A stretch of DNA of 64,000 nucleotides from Flavobacteriales bacterium (GCA_016788205.1 JAEUTA010000003.1:62001-126000), one strand, 5' to 3'. Counted from the stretch's first letter, positions 25,878 to 35,074 are shown. Notes: generated by a model not told the origin, from the letters alone. Translations and numbers: made by a program.

Positions 25878-27854
25878 ATGAATAACCTTGGTGCGTGGCT
25901 TACACGCAGTGTCGGATGTGCGATCGGCGTACTCTGTTCCTGTAGCCTCGGTGTTTTCGCTCAGGAGGCCCCATCCCCGGTTCAACAACGTGTGGTTGCA
26001 TTGCCGGACGATACCGTCAAGGTCTTCAAGCTGAGCGACCTGTGTTTCGAATACCGAAGAAAGGATGTGGACTCCGCGCTCTGGTTCGGTACAAAAGCCT
26101 TGGAGCTGGCCCGTGCGTTGCGGTTCCACAAGGGGGAAGCCCAGGCGCTGAACGATCTGGCTATCATCCATATCGACCTCAGTGCCTTCGCAGAAGCGGA
26201 TAGTGCACTGCACCGGGCCTTGGCCATCCGCAAGGCCCTGCATGATGATGCCGGTGTAGGGGCCGTGCACAACAAGTTGGGCAACCTGTACCAAGCCCAG
26301 CTCAGGCTGGAAGAGGCGCTGGCCGAGAACAGGAATGCCTTGCGCATCTTCGAACGGATAGGCCCCCCGGCGAAGGAGGCCCTGATCCTAAGCAACATCG
26401 CCATCCTGCATTTCAACCTGAGGCAATACGAACAGGCGTTGACCGACCACAGAGCGGCGGCCGAGGTACGGTCGGCGATCGGCGATAGTACGGGCCTGGC
26501 GGAATCGGAAGGCAACATGGCGAACGTGTTGGCCGCGCTCGGTGATACCGCCGCGGCGCTCGGCGCTTTCAAGCGAGCGGGGGACTACTTCAGGTCGCAC
26601 GAGCTGTGGCGGGAGTATGCTGTGCAGGCCCAGAACGAAGCAGGCCTGCGCTTGGCCATGGGCGATGCGCACAAGGCTCTCGCACTATATGCTGAAGCAC
26701 TTTCCATTCGCGAGAAAGCGGCCGATCGAAAGGCGATCGCTTCTTCGCTCACCGGCCTCGCCGATGCCAGCCTCGCCCTCGGACGGATGAACGAGGCCCT
26801 TCGCACAGCGCTTCGTGCCATGCACATGGGACGTGCTGTGGGTGCGACCAACGAACTGATGCAATCCTACAAGCTGCTCGCACGGATCCATGCGCAGCTC
26901 GATCACGCGGACAGCACCTTGTTCTACCACGAGCATTATGCATCACTGCGCGATTCGGTCTTCAGTGCTGATATGGGCCAGCGACTGGCCGACCTGCAGG
27001 TACGCTTCGGCATGGAACGGAAGGAGCATGTGCTGCAACAACAGCGGGCGGACTTAGGGGTGAAGAACCTCGAGATCGCGGAGCTCGGCAGAAAGGCGGA
27101 ACGGCGCAACTTCCTTCTGGCGCTCACTGTCGGGGCGTCGGGCGCGCTCGGTCTCATCGCCTTGTCCATCCTTCAATATCAGCGCCGCAAAGCGCGTTCG
27201 GCGAAGGATGCTGCGGTCATTGCTGAGCGCGAAGCCGGCCTGCGTGCCATTGTGGAGAATACGGATAGTGAACGGCAGCGCATAGCCGCCGACCTTCATG
27301 ATGGCGTGGGCCAGCTTTTGACCGGCCTGCAGTACCGGATAGAGGCGGCGGCACATGGGAATGAACGCTGGACCGCCATGCGCTCCATGGCAGAGGAGGC
27401 CAGTAGGGAAGTGCGGGATATCGCCCACCGCATGATGCCACGGTCCCTTGGAGAACACGGATTGGTCCCGGCTCTTTCCGACATGATCGGTCGTTCTTTG
27501 ACCCTGCCTGGAATGAGCCACTCATTCGAGCACTTCGGAGTGGAAGGACGCTTGCCCAAGAATCTGGAGACCGGTGTGTACCGCATCGCACAAGAGCTCG
27601 TGAACAACATCATCAAACACGCTCGCGCCCAGCAGGTGCATGTCCAGCTGCTGCGCAACAAAGGCGCATTGATCCTGATCGTGGAGGACGATGGCGTCGG
27701 TTTCGATCCGGTAGCGACGCGCAACGGCTTGGGCATGAGGAATCTCCACGATCGTGCGCGTGTGATCCATGGGCAGTTGGAGGTCGAACGAGGCAAAGAG
27801 AAGGGCACCGTCGCTACGTTGCGCGTTCCGTTGATCGAAAACAGTGTACGATGA
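25878..27854 (+). CDS. Tetratricopeptide-repeat sensor histidine kinase (HisKA_3)
   Basis: The protein has 658 residues. An N-terminal signal/anchor (VGCAIGVLCSCSLGVFAQ) is followed by about seven TPR units (residues about 60-380, such as GEAQALNDLAIIHIDLSAFA and AVHNKLGNLYQAQLRLEEAL). One membrane helix follows (FLLALTVGASGALGLIALSI), then HisKA_3 with phosphoacceptor His in RIAADLHDGVGQLLTG. The HATPase domain has ELVNNIIKHA, DDGVGFDP and GLGMRNLHDRA. It is the TPR/NarX-type kinase common in Bacteroidota, sensing through periplasmic TPRs. The stop overlaps the response regulator start by 4 bp (ATGA), so the pair is one two-component system. The start at 25878 gives the signal peptide; 25821 and 25563 are open upstream. 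Confidence 0.92.
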   Translation: MNNLGAWLTRSVGCAIGVLCSCSLGVFAQEAPSPVQQRVVALPDDTVKVFKLSDLCFEYRRKDVDSALWFGTKALELARALRFHKGEAQALNDLAIIHIDLSAFAEADSALHRALAIRKALHDDAGVGAVHNKLGNLYQAQLRLEEALAENRNALRIFERIGPPAKEALILSNIAILHFNLRQYEQALTDHRAAAEVRSAIGDSTGLAESEGNMANVLAALGDTAAALGAFKRAGDYFRSHELWREYAVQAQNEAGLRLAMGDAHKALALYAEALSIREKAADRKAIASSLTGLADASLALGRMNEALRTALRAMHMGRAVGATNELMQSYKLLARIHAQLDHADSTLFYHEHYASLRDSVFSADMGQRLADLQVRFGMERKEHVLQQQRADLGVKNLEIAELGRKAERRNFLLALTVGASGALGLIALSILQYQRRKARSAKDAAVIAEREAGLRAIVENTDSERQRIAADLHDGVGQLLTGLQYRIEAAAHGNERWTAMRSMAEEASREVRDIAHRMMPRSLGEHGLVPALSDMIGRSLTLPGMSHSFEHFGVEGRLPKNLETGVYRIAQELVNNIIKHARAQQVHVQLLRNKGALILIVEDDGVGFDPVATRNGLGMRNLHDRARVIHGQLEVERGKEKGTVATLRVPLIENSVR

Positions 27855-28492
27855 GTGCGATACGCGTGGTGCTCTGTGACGACCATCGCATCGTTACCGA
27901 TGGGTTGAGAACTTTGCTCGAAGGAGCGGTGGGTGTGGAGTGCGTGGGCGTCGCATCCAATGGCATGGAGGCCATCTATCTGCTTGAGCACATCAAGGTG
28001 GATGTGCTGCTCACCGACCTGGATATGCCTGAGATGAACGGGTATGAGCTCACCTCCAAGGTGAAGGAGAGATTCCCTGCGGTGCCCGTCCTGGTCTTGA
28101 GCATGCACGATGAGCCCGCTGTGGTGAAACGGGCCATGGATGTTGGTGCAGATGGCTACCTCGTGAAGAGCGCCGGCCGTGACGAGGTGGTTCTGGCCAT
28201 CCGCGAGGTACGTATGGGGCACAAGCATTTCGGGAGCGGTGTGATGGAGGCCTTCATGCGATCACAGGTCGGTGGCGCAACGAACTCCGAACTCCTGAAG
28301 GACCTCAGCGAACGCGAGATCGAAGTGTTGGGGGCGCTGGCGGAAGGTCTGGGCAACAAGGATATCGGGGAGCGGCTCTTCATCAGCCCGCGCACCGTTG
28401 ATACCCACCGCACCAATCTGATGCGGAAACTGGATACCCACAACGTGGCCGGACTTGTTCGCATCGCCATCAAGGCAGGCTTGGTGCGCTAG
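27851..28492 (+). CDS. NarL/LuxR-type response regulator
   Basis: The protein has 213 residues. The receiver domain has acidic residues in VLCDDHRIV, phosphoacceptor Asp in VLLTDLDMPEMNGYE, a Ser in VLSMHDEP and Lys in YLVKSAGRDE. The LuxR-type HTH is at about 150-205 (LSEREIEVLGALAEGLGNKD, IGERLFISPRTVDTHRTNLM). Translationally coupled to the TPR kinase (ATGA). The target genes are not identifiable from this window. A GC-rich hairpin without T tract lies around 28499-28542. Confidence 0.95.
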   Translation: MSAIRVVLCDDHRIVTDGLRTLLEGAVGVECVGVASNGMEAIYLLEHIKVDVLLTDLDMPEMNGYELTSKVKERFPAVPVLVLSMHDEPAVVKRAMDVGADGYLVKSAGRDEVVLAIREVRMGHKHFGSGVMEAFMRSQVGGATNSELLKDLSEREIEVLGALAEGLGNKDIGERLFISPRTVDTHRTNLMRKLDTHNVAGLVRIAIKAGLVR

Positions 28493-28588
28493 TTCCGGGT
28501 GGCCGGGTCGTTCCTTGGTCGCCGCCCGGCCCCTGGCCACCTTCGCAATAATTAACAGGCATCTTTCCGGAGCCCCTGTACAGGCATC

Positions 28589-28596
28589 TAATTTCG
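28589..28596 (+). promoter_or_regulatory. -7 box TAATTTCG before the redoxin gene
   Basis: TAATTTCG is 27 nt before ATG 28624. TTTCCG at 28564-28569 lies 19 nt upstream in the -33 position. Confidence 0.4.
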
Positions 28597-28623
28597 TTCT
28601 CCCTCGAAAAACACGACCGAACC

Positions 28624-29262
28624 ATGCTCATCAAACTCGCTTCCATCGCCGCCATCGGTGCGCTGTCCCTCATGCCTCACGATCCGCTTCCGGATCTCGC
28701 AATTGGTTCTGCCATGCCCGCGGCGGACGTCAAGATGAAGGATGTTAGCGGCAAAGAAGTGACCTTGAAGGATGCGCAAGGGAAAGGAGGTCTGCTCGTG
28801 ATCTTCTCTTGCAACACCTGCCCTTTCGTTGTGGGTAGTGAGGGAAGTGAGGGTTGGGAGGGGCGCTATCCTGAATTGGCCGCTTTCAGCCAGCGTTATG
28901 GAGTGGGTGTAGCGTTCATCAATAGCAATGAGGCCAAACGCGATGCTGGTGATAGCTTCACGGATATGCAGGCTCGATACAAGGACAAGAAGTACAGCGG
29001 CTCCTACATGCTGGATGCAGGCAACAAGGTCGCCGATGCGTTCGGTGCACGCACGACGCCGCACGTGTTCCTCTTCGACAAGGATCTGAAGCTCGCTTAT
29101 AAGGGCGCTATCGACGATAATGTGGGGAAAGCTTCCGACGTGAAGGAGAAGTATGTCGAGAAAGCCATCGCGAACATGGTGGAGGGCAAGACCATCGACC
29201 CGGCCACGACCCGCAACATCGGTTGTAGCATCAAGCGCGTTGCCGTGGAGCATAAGCACTAG
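28624..29262 (+). CDS. Secreted thioredoxin-like redoxin (AhpC/TSA-type)
   Basis: The protein has 212 residues. A short signal peptide (LIKLASIAAIGALSLMP) precedes a redoxin fold: GSAMPAADVKMKDVSGKEVT, the active-site dithiol in IFSCNTCPFV, and the cis-Pro strand ARTTPHVFLFD. The CNTC form with an inserted GSEGSEGWEGRYPEL helix is typical of the 'thioredoxin family protein' group in Bacteroidota rather than TlpA/ResA. Probably periplasmic; a reductase or peroxidase-like role is inferred. Monocistronic between its own promoter and a terminator. Confidence 0.87.
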   Translation: MLIKLASIAAIGALSLMPHDPLPDLAIGSAMPAADVKMKDVSGKEVTLKDAQGKGGLLVIFSCNTCPFVVGSEGSEGWEGRYPELAAFSQRYGVGVAFINSNEAKRDAGDSFTDMQARYKDKKYSGSYMLDAGNKVADAFGARTTPHVFLFDKDLKLAYKGAIDDNVGKASDVKEKYVEKAIANMVEGKTIDPATTRNIGCSIKRVAVEHKH

Positions 29263-29277
29263 TACTGCGCTCACCCT

Positions 29278-29323
29278 GAACAACGCCGCTTTCCTTTGGG
29301 AGTGCGGCGTTGTTCATTTGTTG
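29278..29323 (+). terminator. Terminator hairpin after the redoxin gene
   Basis: A 12-bp perfect stem GAACAACGCCGC/GCGGCGTTGTTC (29278-29289, 29304-29315) is followed by ATTTGTTG. Confidence 0.75.
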
Positions 29324-29381
29324 AAAACAACATTTCCCACGCGCAAAGGGGCACTGTTCCTTTGCAGCAAAGGCTTTGGGA

Positions 29382-30701
29382 ATGAACGTACTCTTGATCG
29401 GCGGAGGGGGCAGGGAACATGCGATGGCCTGGAAGATCGCGCAGAGCTCCCTGTTGGATGAATTGCATGTGTGGCCAGGGAATCCCGGCACCGTGCGCCA
29501 TGGTCGCAATGTGACCGTGGACCTCAATGACCGCAAGAAATTGCGTGCTTTCCTGCTGGAGAAGAAGATTCAGATCGTGGTGGTGGGTCCCGAAGCTCCC
29601 TTGGTGGATGGCCTCCATGACGATATCGCCGGCGATGCGCAGCTCGCGCACGTCACCGTGATCGGTCCGAAGAAGGAGGGCGCTCGACTGGAAGGCAGCA
29701 AGGACTTCGCGAAGGAGTTCATGTTCCGCCACAATATCCCCACCGCTGCTCACAGGAGCTTCGGCAAGGGCGAGCTGCAACAGGCCATCGATCATATCGA
29801 GCGCTCACCTGCTCCGTACGTCATCAAGGCCGACGGGCTTGCCAGTGGCAAGGGCGTGGTGATCACCAGCGACAAGAAGGAGGCCGCCAAAGTCTTGAAG
29901 GAGATGCTGCAAGGTGGCCGTTTTGGCACCGCAGGCGAGCGCGTGGTGGTGGAGCAGTTCCTGAAGGGGATAGAGCTTTCGGCTTTCCTGATCACCGATG
30001 GGGAGTCGTTCAAGATGTTGCCCGCAGCGAAGGACTACAAGCGTATCGGGATGGGCGACACCGGACCCAACACCGGTGGCATGGGAGCCGTATCGCCAGT
30101 GCCCTTCGCCGATAAGGACTTCATGCAGAAGGTGCACGACCGAGTGGCCGCACCCACCATCCGCGGGCTGAAGAAGGACGGCATCGCCTACAGTGGGTTC
30201 CTTTTCATGGGCTTGATGAACGTGAACGGCGAACCCTACGTTATTGAATACAACGTCCGCTTGGGCGATCCCGAGACACAAGCGATCCTGCCGCGCTTGC
30301 GGAGCGATCTGCTCGATCTTTTCGAAGGCATCGCCTCAGGCACCTTGAGCGAGCGGCATGTGGATGTGGATGACCGCACGGCCGTGACGGTGGTACTGGC
30401 CAGCGAGGGCTATCCGAACGAGTACGAGACCGGTAAGGCCATCATTGGACTGGAGCTCGTCCGAGATGCATACGTGTTCCAAAGTGGCACGGCCATGAAA
30501 GGGGATAAGTTGGAGACCGCGGGTGGGCGTGTTCTGGCCGTAACCGCGTTCGGGAAAGACCTGGAACAAGCCATCCTGTCCGCACAACGGAGCGCGGCGT
30601 TGATCAACTACGACGGGAAGTACCTGAGAACGGACATCGGACTGGACTTGGTGAAGCAACCCTCGTCCAAGTCGGCCTCACAGGCCCAAGCCGTTAAATG
30701 A
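29382..30701 (+). CDS. purD: Phosphoribosylamine-glycine ligase (PurD)
   Basis: This protein of 439 residues is an ATP-grasp enzyme for step 2 of purine biosynthesis (phosphoribosylamine + glycine + ATP to GAR). MNVLLIGGGGREHAMAWKI is the canonical PurD start, with VIKADGLASGKGVVI (ATP-grasp lid), GDTGPNTGGMGAVSP and EYNVRLGDPETQAILPR. All are intact. TTG 29376 is also in frame, but ATG 29382 matches the family. A TTCCTTTG sequence at 29357-29364 may be its -7 box. Its last 8 bp overlap the convergent DUF6341-like gene. Confidence 0.96.
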   Translation: MNVLLIGGGGREHAMAWKIAQSSLLDELHVWPGNPGTVRHGRNVTVDLNDRKKLRAFLLEKKIQIVVVGPEAPLVDGLHDDIAGDAQLAHVTVIGPKKEGARLEGSKDFAKEFMFRHNIPTAAHRSFGKGELQQAIDHIERSPAPYVIKADGLASGKGVVITSDKKEAAKVLKEMLQGGRFGTAGERVVVEQFLKGIELSAFLITDGESFKMLPAAKDYKRIGMGDTGPNTGGMGAVSPVPFADKDFMQKVHDRVAAPTIRGLKKDGIAYSGFLFMGLMNVNGEPYVIEYNVRLGDPETQAILPRLRSDLLDLFEGIASGTLSERHVDVDDRTAVTVVLASEGYPNEYETGKAIIGLELVRDAYVFQSGTAMKGDKLETAGGRVLAVTAFGKDLEQAILSAQRSAALINYDGKYLRTDIGLDLVKQPSSKSASQAQAVK

Positions 30702-30873
30702 GCGTACCCTCCTTCGACGCCTTCCGGCTGTACTTGCCCTGTAGGCCCAACCAGTAGATAAGGCCGAAACCCATCAACAGGCTGATCAGCGTGATAGGCA
30801 TCCATCCCATCCACGAAAGGATCTTGAAGGTTTCCTCCAGGAAATGGCCGATTGCGAAGACGATCTTTTGCAT
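30694..30873 (-). CDS. DUF6341-family small membrane protein
   Basis: This protein of 59 residues starts MQKIVFAIGHFLEETFKILS, with one clear hydrophobic helix (WMPITLISLLMGFGLIYWLG) and a polar tail (GKYSRKASKEGTLI). The size, the FLEETFKILS start and the position next to purD and a DUF6427 gene match DUF6341 of Bacteroidota, of unknown function. It is convergent with purD (8 bp stop overlap) and divergent from the DUF6427-like gene (54 bp between the starts). A long frame upstream of 30873 is an antisense shadow of that gene. Confidence 0.8.
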   Translation of the reverse strand: MQKIVFAIGHFLEETFKILSWMGWMPITLISLLMGFGLIYWLGLQGKYSRKASKEGTLI

Positions 30874-30927
30874 CGTGGATGGTGACTTGACCGGCCAAAG
30901 ATAGAACGCCCCCCGGAACCGTAGCTG

Positions 30928-31908
30928 ATGTTCGCCCGCCTCTTCCGCAGCAACCAGCCAGGCATCCTGGTACTGGTTCTGCTGTTGGTTCCTGCCTTGT
31001 TCCTCAGGCACTTGTGGGCAACTGCTCCCGACATGCATGCCGGTATGCCGTTGGCGCGACTGCTGCATGGGCTGTTCTCGAGCACCGCTCGGGTCTACGG
31101 TGTGACCGTTCTGGCGCTGATCGCACTTCTGGCCGTGCAGGTGGCTGTGTTCATGAACGAGATGGAACTCATCGGTCGGCGGAACCACTTGCCCGCTTTG
31201 CTCTTCCCAGTGCTTCTCGCTACTGCGGCGCAGCCCGGCTCCGTGGGCCCGGCGCTCTTCGGTATGCCCTTCATGCTGTGGGCCATCCGCCGAGCGTGGA
31301 GCATCTCCAACACCGGCAAAGCACTGGGTCCGCTGTTCGATGCAGGGCTGCTCTTGGGCATCGCCTCCTTGGTGTTCATGCCCTATGTCATTCTGTTGGC
31401 GGTGATCTGGGCTTCCACTTCCGTCGTGCGACCCTTCCAGTGGCGCGAATACATCGTCCCTGTTCTTGGTTCGGCGTTGGTCTTTTACCTCGCATGGGGC
31501 GTTTTGGCCCTGAGCGGCGTTCACGATTGGGAGCCTTTGCGCACTGTGGGTATGCCCGACGGACCCTCGAAAGCGACGGTCGGGGTGTACCGGTGGACCT
31601 TGATCGCTTTGCTGTTGCCCATCGCGTTGGTGGCCTTGCTGCGCTTCGCAGAGCACTACGGCCGGGGTGTGGTACGAGAGCAGAACCTCCGTAGTGCCTT
31701 CATCGCCTTGGGCATGGCGTTGGGGCTGGTCTGTGGATTCCTTCAGTTGCTGAACGGTAGCTATCCGGCCATCCTCGAAGCGGTGCCGCTATCCATGCTG
31801 TTCACTTTCGCGTTCGTAGGTACCCGCCGTGCCTGGTTGGGCGAGACCGCAGTGGGCTTACTGTTCGCGATGGCGCTTTGGATGCAATATGGTTCTCCGC
31901 TGGTCTAA
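30928..31908 (+). CDS. DUF6427-family multi-pass membrane protein
   Basis: This protein of 326 residues has about eight to nine hydrophobic segments (GILVLVLLLVPALFL, VTVLALIALLAVQVAVF, YVILLAVIWASTSVV, LIALLLPIALVALLRF). The start MFARLFRSNQPGILVLV is characteristic of DUF6427 proteins of Bacteroidota, which usually neighbour DUF6341 and purD, as here. No catalytic motif is visible; function unknown. A TACCTTCG promoter for purQ begins 5 bp after its stop. Confidence 0.8.
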   Translation: MFARLFRSNQPGILVLVLLLVPALFLRHLWATAPDMHAGMPLARLLHGLFSSTARVYGVTVLALIALLAVQVAVFMNEMELIGRRNHLPALLFPVLLATAAQPGSVGPALFGMPFMLWAIRRAWSISNTGKALGPLFDAGLLLGIASLVFMPYVILLAVIWASTSVVRPFQWREYIVPVLGSALVFYLAWGVLALSGVHDWEPLRTVGMPDGPSKATVGVYRWTLIALLLPIALVALLRFAEHYGRGVVREQNLRSAFIALGMALGLVCGFLQLLNGSYPAILEAVPLSMLFTFAFVGTRRAWLGETAVGLLFAMALWMQYGSPLV

Positions 31909-31912
31909 CGGC

Positions 31913-31920
31913 TACCTTCG
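31913..31920 (+). promoter_or_regulatory. -7 box TACCTTCG before purQ
   Basis: The same octamer as before lepA and leuS, 30 nt before ATG 31951. Confidence 0.5.
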
Positions 31921-31950
31921 CGCGGCGTTCCACCAGGACGTTCCTGAACC

Positions 31951-32640
31951 ATGAAATTCGGCGTCGTCACCTTTCCCGGTTCCAATTGCGATGAGGACAT
32001 GGTCCATGTGCTAGGTACCATCATGGGCCAGCCCGTGGTTCAGCTCTGGCACAAGGATCACGATCTGAAGGGTGTGGACATGGTGGTGTTGCCCGGTGGC
32101 TTCTCCTTTGGCGATTACCTGCGCAGCGGAGCCATCGCACGCTTCTCCCCGATCATGCAGGAAGTGGCCGCCCATGCGCAGAAGGGCGGACTGGTCTTCG
32201 GTGTATGCAACGGTTTCCAAGTGCTGTGCGAAGCGGGATTGGTTCCGGGCGCGCTCCTGCACAATGATGTGCAGAAGTTCGTGGCACGCAACACGTACAT
32301 CCGTCCAGCCACGCGCAAGACCGCGATCACGAGCGCGGTTCCGGATCGCGCGCTGAAGATCCCGATCGCCCACGGTGAAGGCCGTTTCCATGCCGATGCC
32401 AACACGTTGAAGGCGCTGAAGGACAACGACCAGATCCTCTTCCGTTACTGCGATGCGGAGGGCAAGGTGACCGATACCGCGAACCCTAACGGCAGCAAGG
32501 AGAACATCGCCGGTGTGTGCAACAAGGAGCGCAACGTGTTCGGCATGATGCCACACCCCGAACGTGCCGCCGACGAACGCTTGGGTAACACGGATGGCAA
32601 GTCGCTGTTCGAGTCGCTGTTGCAGGCCGTTCTGGCCTAG
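31951..32640 (+). CDS. purQ: Phosphoribosylformylglycinamidine synthase subunit PurQ
   Basis: The protein has 229 residues. It is the class I glutamine amidotransferase subunit that supplies ammonia to PurL for FGAM synthesis. [33 protein letters not shown], nucleophile Cys in [13 protein letters not shown], and the His/Glu pair in MMPHPERA are intact. The presence of a free-standing PurQ implies the PurLQS form of the enzyme instead of the fused large PurL; purL and purS are not in this window. Convergent with the CotH gene. Confidence 0.96.
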   Translation: MKFGVVTFPGSNCDEDMVHVLGTIMGQPVVQLWHKDHDLKGVDMVVLPGGFSFGDYLRSGAIARFSPIMQEVAAHAQKGGLVFGVCNGFQVLCEAGLVPGALLHNDVQKFVARNTYIRPATRKTAITSAVPDRALKIPIAHGEGRFHADANTLKALKDNDQILFRYCDAEGKVTDTANPNGSKENIAGVCNKERNVFGMMPHPERAADERLGNTDGKSLFESLLQAVLA

Positions 32641-32645
32641 GCCGA

Positions 32646-34724
32646 TCAAGGCAGGCTGGGTCGCACCAACGGGCGCAAGACACGTAGGTTGGAAGGCTCT
32701 ATCTTGATCGTGGCACCAGCTTCATTCGTGCCTTTCCAACCGGCCAGTTCCTGACCCACTCCCTCACCGAAGTTGAATTGGATCGGAACCCCGTTGAAGG
32801 CCATCACCTCGTGTACTCCGGGTGAAAGTGTGAGCCCTTCGATCTTGAGCACACCGACTTCCGTAGAAGGAACTTCAACGGTGATGATCTTGAGCTTACG
32901 ACCCGTGCGTGCGGCGATATCCTGCATCACGTGTGCGGGTCGTTGTTGTGTAAACCCTCGGAGGTCGGCGTAAGATGCTGAAGGGTCCGGCCGTTCCATC
33001 TCGTTCCGCCAACGCTCGTGATCGGCTTGCATGGCAGCGCTGTGGCTGGCGAAGAGACTATCCGCTAGGGAAGCCGCTTCTGCCGGTGAGAGCGCCGTGG
33101 CGATCAAAGCGGTCATGCGCGCCAGCAACTTCTGCTGAAGTTCTGGTTGTTGCAGCAGCTGCGGGATGTAAGGCGTTTCTGCCGCGGTGCCCGATGCCAT
33201 GCGCTCCACACCGTTCTCCTCAGCAGGTGCCCACAGGTCCATGTCGAACATCACCCAACGCCATCGGCCACCGTGCTGCCGTGGCCGATAGAGCCGCACG
33301 TTGAGGTCATGATCCGCACGGCCAGTGTAGAGGTCGAGGCAGGCGAGGTCGATCAAGTTGTCCAAGTCGAAATAGCGCGCGAGCGTATCCAACGGCGCCA
33401 GGGCCATCAGCCGCTCTACGGCAGGTTTGAAGTGTGCATCGCTACCGGAGCGCACGACGGCTGCGGGTCCTTCCAATACATCGACCGCCTCACTTCCACT
33501 GATGCGCTCCAGCCATTGTTCATCCTTCGGCGGCATCCAACGGTACAAGCCCCAGTATTGGCCGTTGAGGTACAAGGGCATCGGACGCGAAGGCTGCACA
33601 TCCACATGCAGGTGATGCTTCGTAGCGATCACCTCCATGAACCGGTTTCGCAGGAAGGTGTGCGCTCCAGCGTCCGCGCGCAGGATACCTTCCTGGAAGA
33701 ACTCTGTCTCGTTCAGCCGCAGGCCCTTCACCGGACTGTCATACCGATCGCGGGCATGCAACTTGAACGACCGTTTCGCCAAGCCCCGTGAGCCACTGCC
33801 GTGAATGCTGATGCCGATCGGGATCGGAGCATCCTCCGTTCCGTTGAACTTCACCATGGCCAGGCGTTCCCACGTACGACCCCTGCGACTGAAATTGGCC
33901 AGTGCGCCCTCCACGTTGATACCGATGCTATCATCCGAAAGACCAGCCTGGTCCATGGCGATGGTGATGCCTACCTGGGGTGCATCGCCGAGGTGATACG
34001 TGGAGCAGAACTCCTTGCTGGGCAGGTGGCCTTCAACGAAAGCGCGAGCCCGAACCACCAGGTCGTGGTCGATCGTTAGTGGGCCAGCGTATGTATGACC
34101 GTTCAGTGCCGTCGGTTCAGTACCATCCGTGGTGTAGCGGATGGTCGCGCCTTCATCGGCGATGAGCGGCAACACCACTAAGTCACCGGAACCTGCGAAG
34201 GCCGTGTCGATGGTCGGTGTAGCTGTTCGGCCATGTACGGCGATGTCCCCGCGATTAGGCTTGCCGGGTGTGGCCTCGCTGAAGAAGCTCCATGCTTTGC
34301 TGCCGTCGCTCAAGCGCCCCACGCTCAGATCACCAGCCATGGCCGGATACGTGAACACATCCTGCACAGTGAGCCCGTCCGCCGCGATCAGCAGCAGTGT
34401 ACCACCTTTGCGCGGTAGGGTGAAGCCAGCATGGTCCGTGCCTCGGTCCGGAGCACCATCGAACCAGATGAGGCTATGCTCGCCGGCACCGATGGTCAAC
34501 GGAGCTTGGATCACATGCGTGCGACCGACCACGGCGAAGCGCATGCCTGCCAGATCCACCGCAACGTTCGTCGGGTTGAAGAGCTCCACCCAGTCCGGCG
34601 TGCCACCATCCGTGGCCACATGCGTCTTGCGGTTCGCCGCCTGTAGCTCGTTGATCAGCACGCCGTTCTGCGCGCCTGCGACGAGCGGAGTCAGAATAAG
34701 GGAGAGCAACACGTGCCGGAACAC
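32646..34724 (-). CDS. Secreted CotH-kinase-like protein with lamin-tail and chitobiase C-terminal-like domains
   Basis: The protein has 692 residues. Signal peptide (VLLSLILTPLVAGAQ), lamin-tail domain (about 22-150: VLINELQAANRKTHVATDGG, DWVELFNPTN), a CHB_HEX_C-like module (about 185-245: GATIRYTTDGTEPTALNGHT) and a CotH domain (about 270-600: GISIHGSGSRGLAKRSFKLH, FLRNRFMEVIATKHHL, WRWVMFDMDLWAP) are seen. The conserved DMD resembles the CotH metal-binding site. The last 70 residues form a small beta module rather than a T9SS tail. CotH proteins are atypical kinases or structural spore-coat and surface proteins. GTG 34724 lies 4 nt after a TACTTTCG box. Confidence 0.88.
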   Translation of the reverse strand: MFRHVLLSLILTPLVAGAQNGVLINELQAANRKTHVATDGGTPDWVELFNPTNVAVDLAGMRFAVVGRTHVIQAPLTIGAGEHSLIWFDGAPDRGTDHAGFTLPRKGGTLLLIAADGLTVQDVFTYPAMAGDLSVGRLSDGSKAWSFFSEATPGKPNRGDIAVHGRTATPTIDTAFAGSGDLVVLPLIADEGATIRYTTDGTEPTALNGHTYAGPLTIDHDLVVRARAFVEGHLPSKEFCSTYHLGDAPQVGITIAMDQAGLSDDSIGINVEGALANFSRRGRTWERLAMVKFNGTEDAPIPIGISIHGSGSRGLAKRSFKLHARDRYDSPVKGLRLNETEFFQEGILRADAGAHTFLRNRFMEVIATKHHLHVDVQPSRPMPLYLNGQYWGLYRWMPPKDEQWLERISGSEAVDVLEGPAAVVRSGSDAHFKPAVERLMALAPLDTLARYFDLDNLIDLACLDLYTGRADHDLNVRLYRPRQHGGRWRWVMFDMDLWAPAEENGVERMASGTAAETPYIPQLLQQPELQQKLLARMTALIATALSPAEAASLADSLFASHSAAMQADHERWRNEMERPDPSASYADLRGFTQQRPAHVMQDIAARTGRKLKIITVEVPSTEVGVLKIEGLTLSPGVHEVMAFNGVPIQFNFGEGVGQELAGWKGTNEAGATIKIEPSNLRVLRPLVRPSLP

Positions 34725-34728
34725 GCGC

Positions 34729-34736
34729 CGAAAGTA
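34729..34736 (-). promoter_or_regulatory. -7 box TACTTTCG (minus strand), 4 nt before the CotH gene
   Basis: TACTTTCG on the minus strand ends 4 nt before GTG 34724, implying almost no 5' leader. Confidence 0.45.
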
Positions 34737-34906
34737 GCCGCACGCTCAAGCTCCATGCTGCATTTTCCGCAACAACTCATCAACGATCAGAACCACCGCT
34801 GTTGAAAGGGCTGCTGGCCATCCACCGATCGAGCCAGCCAAGACGCTGTAGGTTCTTCGCATTCGCGCGGAGCCTCCGCGTCACCTGCGAGATCTGCGGA
34901 TGAATT

Positions 34907-35050
34907 TCACAGTGCGTTCTTCGTCACCCAGATCCGCCACGCCACGATCAACTTCTGTGTCTTGTTCAGTCGCAGCAGGTCCTTGTGCCACATCTTCGGA
35001 AGAATGGCCTTGTTGAGCTGAGCGAGCAAGCGGAAGAGTGAACGTTGCAT
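34907..35050 (-). CDS. Small basic protein (SsrA-binding-annotated family of Bacteroidota)
   Basis: A short gene of 47 residues read from ATG 35050: MQRSLFRLLAQLNKAILPK, then MWHKDLLRLNKTQKLIVAWR, ending TKNAL. It is basic and helical. Its pattern (RLLAxLNKAxLP, a KxQKL helix, a final WxxWVTKNAL) is that of a family of roughly 45-50 residues common in Bacteroidota and often annotated loosely as SsrA-binding protein, although it is far shorter than SmpB. Function unknown. It lies between the CDF exporter and CotH genes. The 180 bp between it and the CotH gene contain nothing else that I can identify. Confidence 0.72.
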   Translation of the reverse strand: MQRSLFRLLAQLNKAILPKMWHKDLLRLNKTQKLIVAWRIWVTKNAL

Positions 35051-35074
35051 GTGTTTCATCCCGCACGGCGGGGG

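Noticed and set aside
29263..29381. Purine riboswitch before purD
   Set aside because: The sequence holds only a terminator hairpin and a short promoter-like box; no three-way-junction or conserved purine aptamer pattern is visible.
30694..31656. Long minus-strand extension upstream of the DUF6341-like gene
   Set aside because: Only the last 59 residues make a protein-like sequence; the rest is antisense to the DUF6427 gene and rich in Gln, His and Arg.
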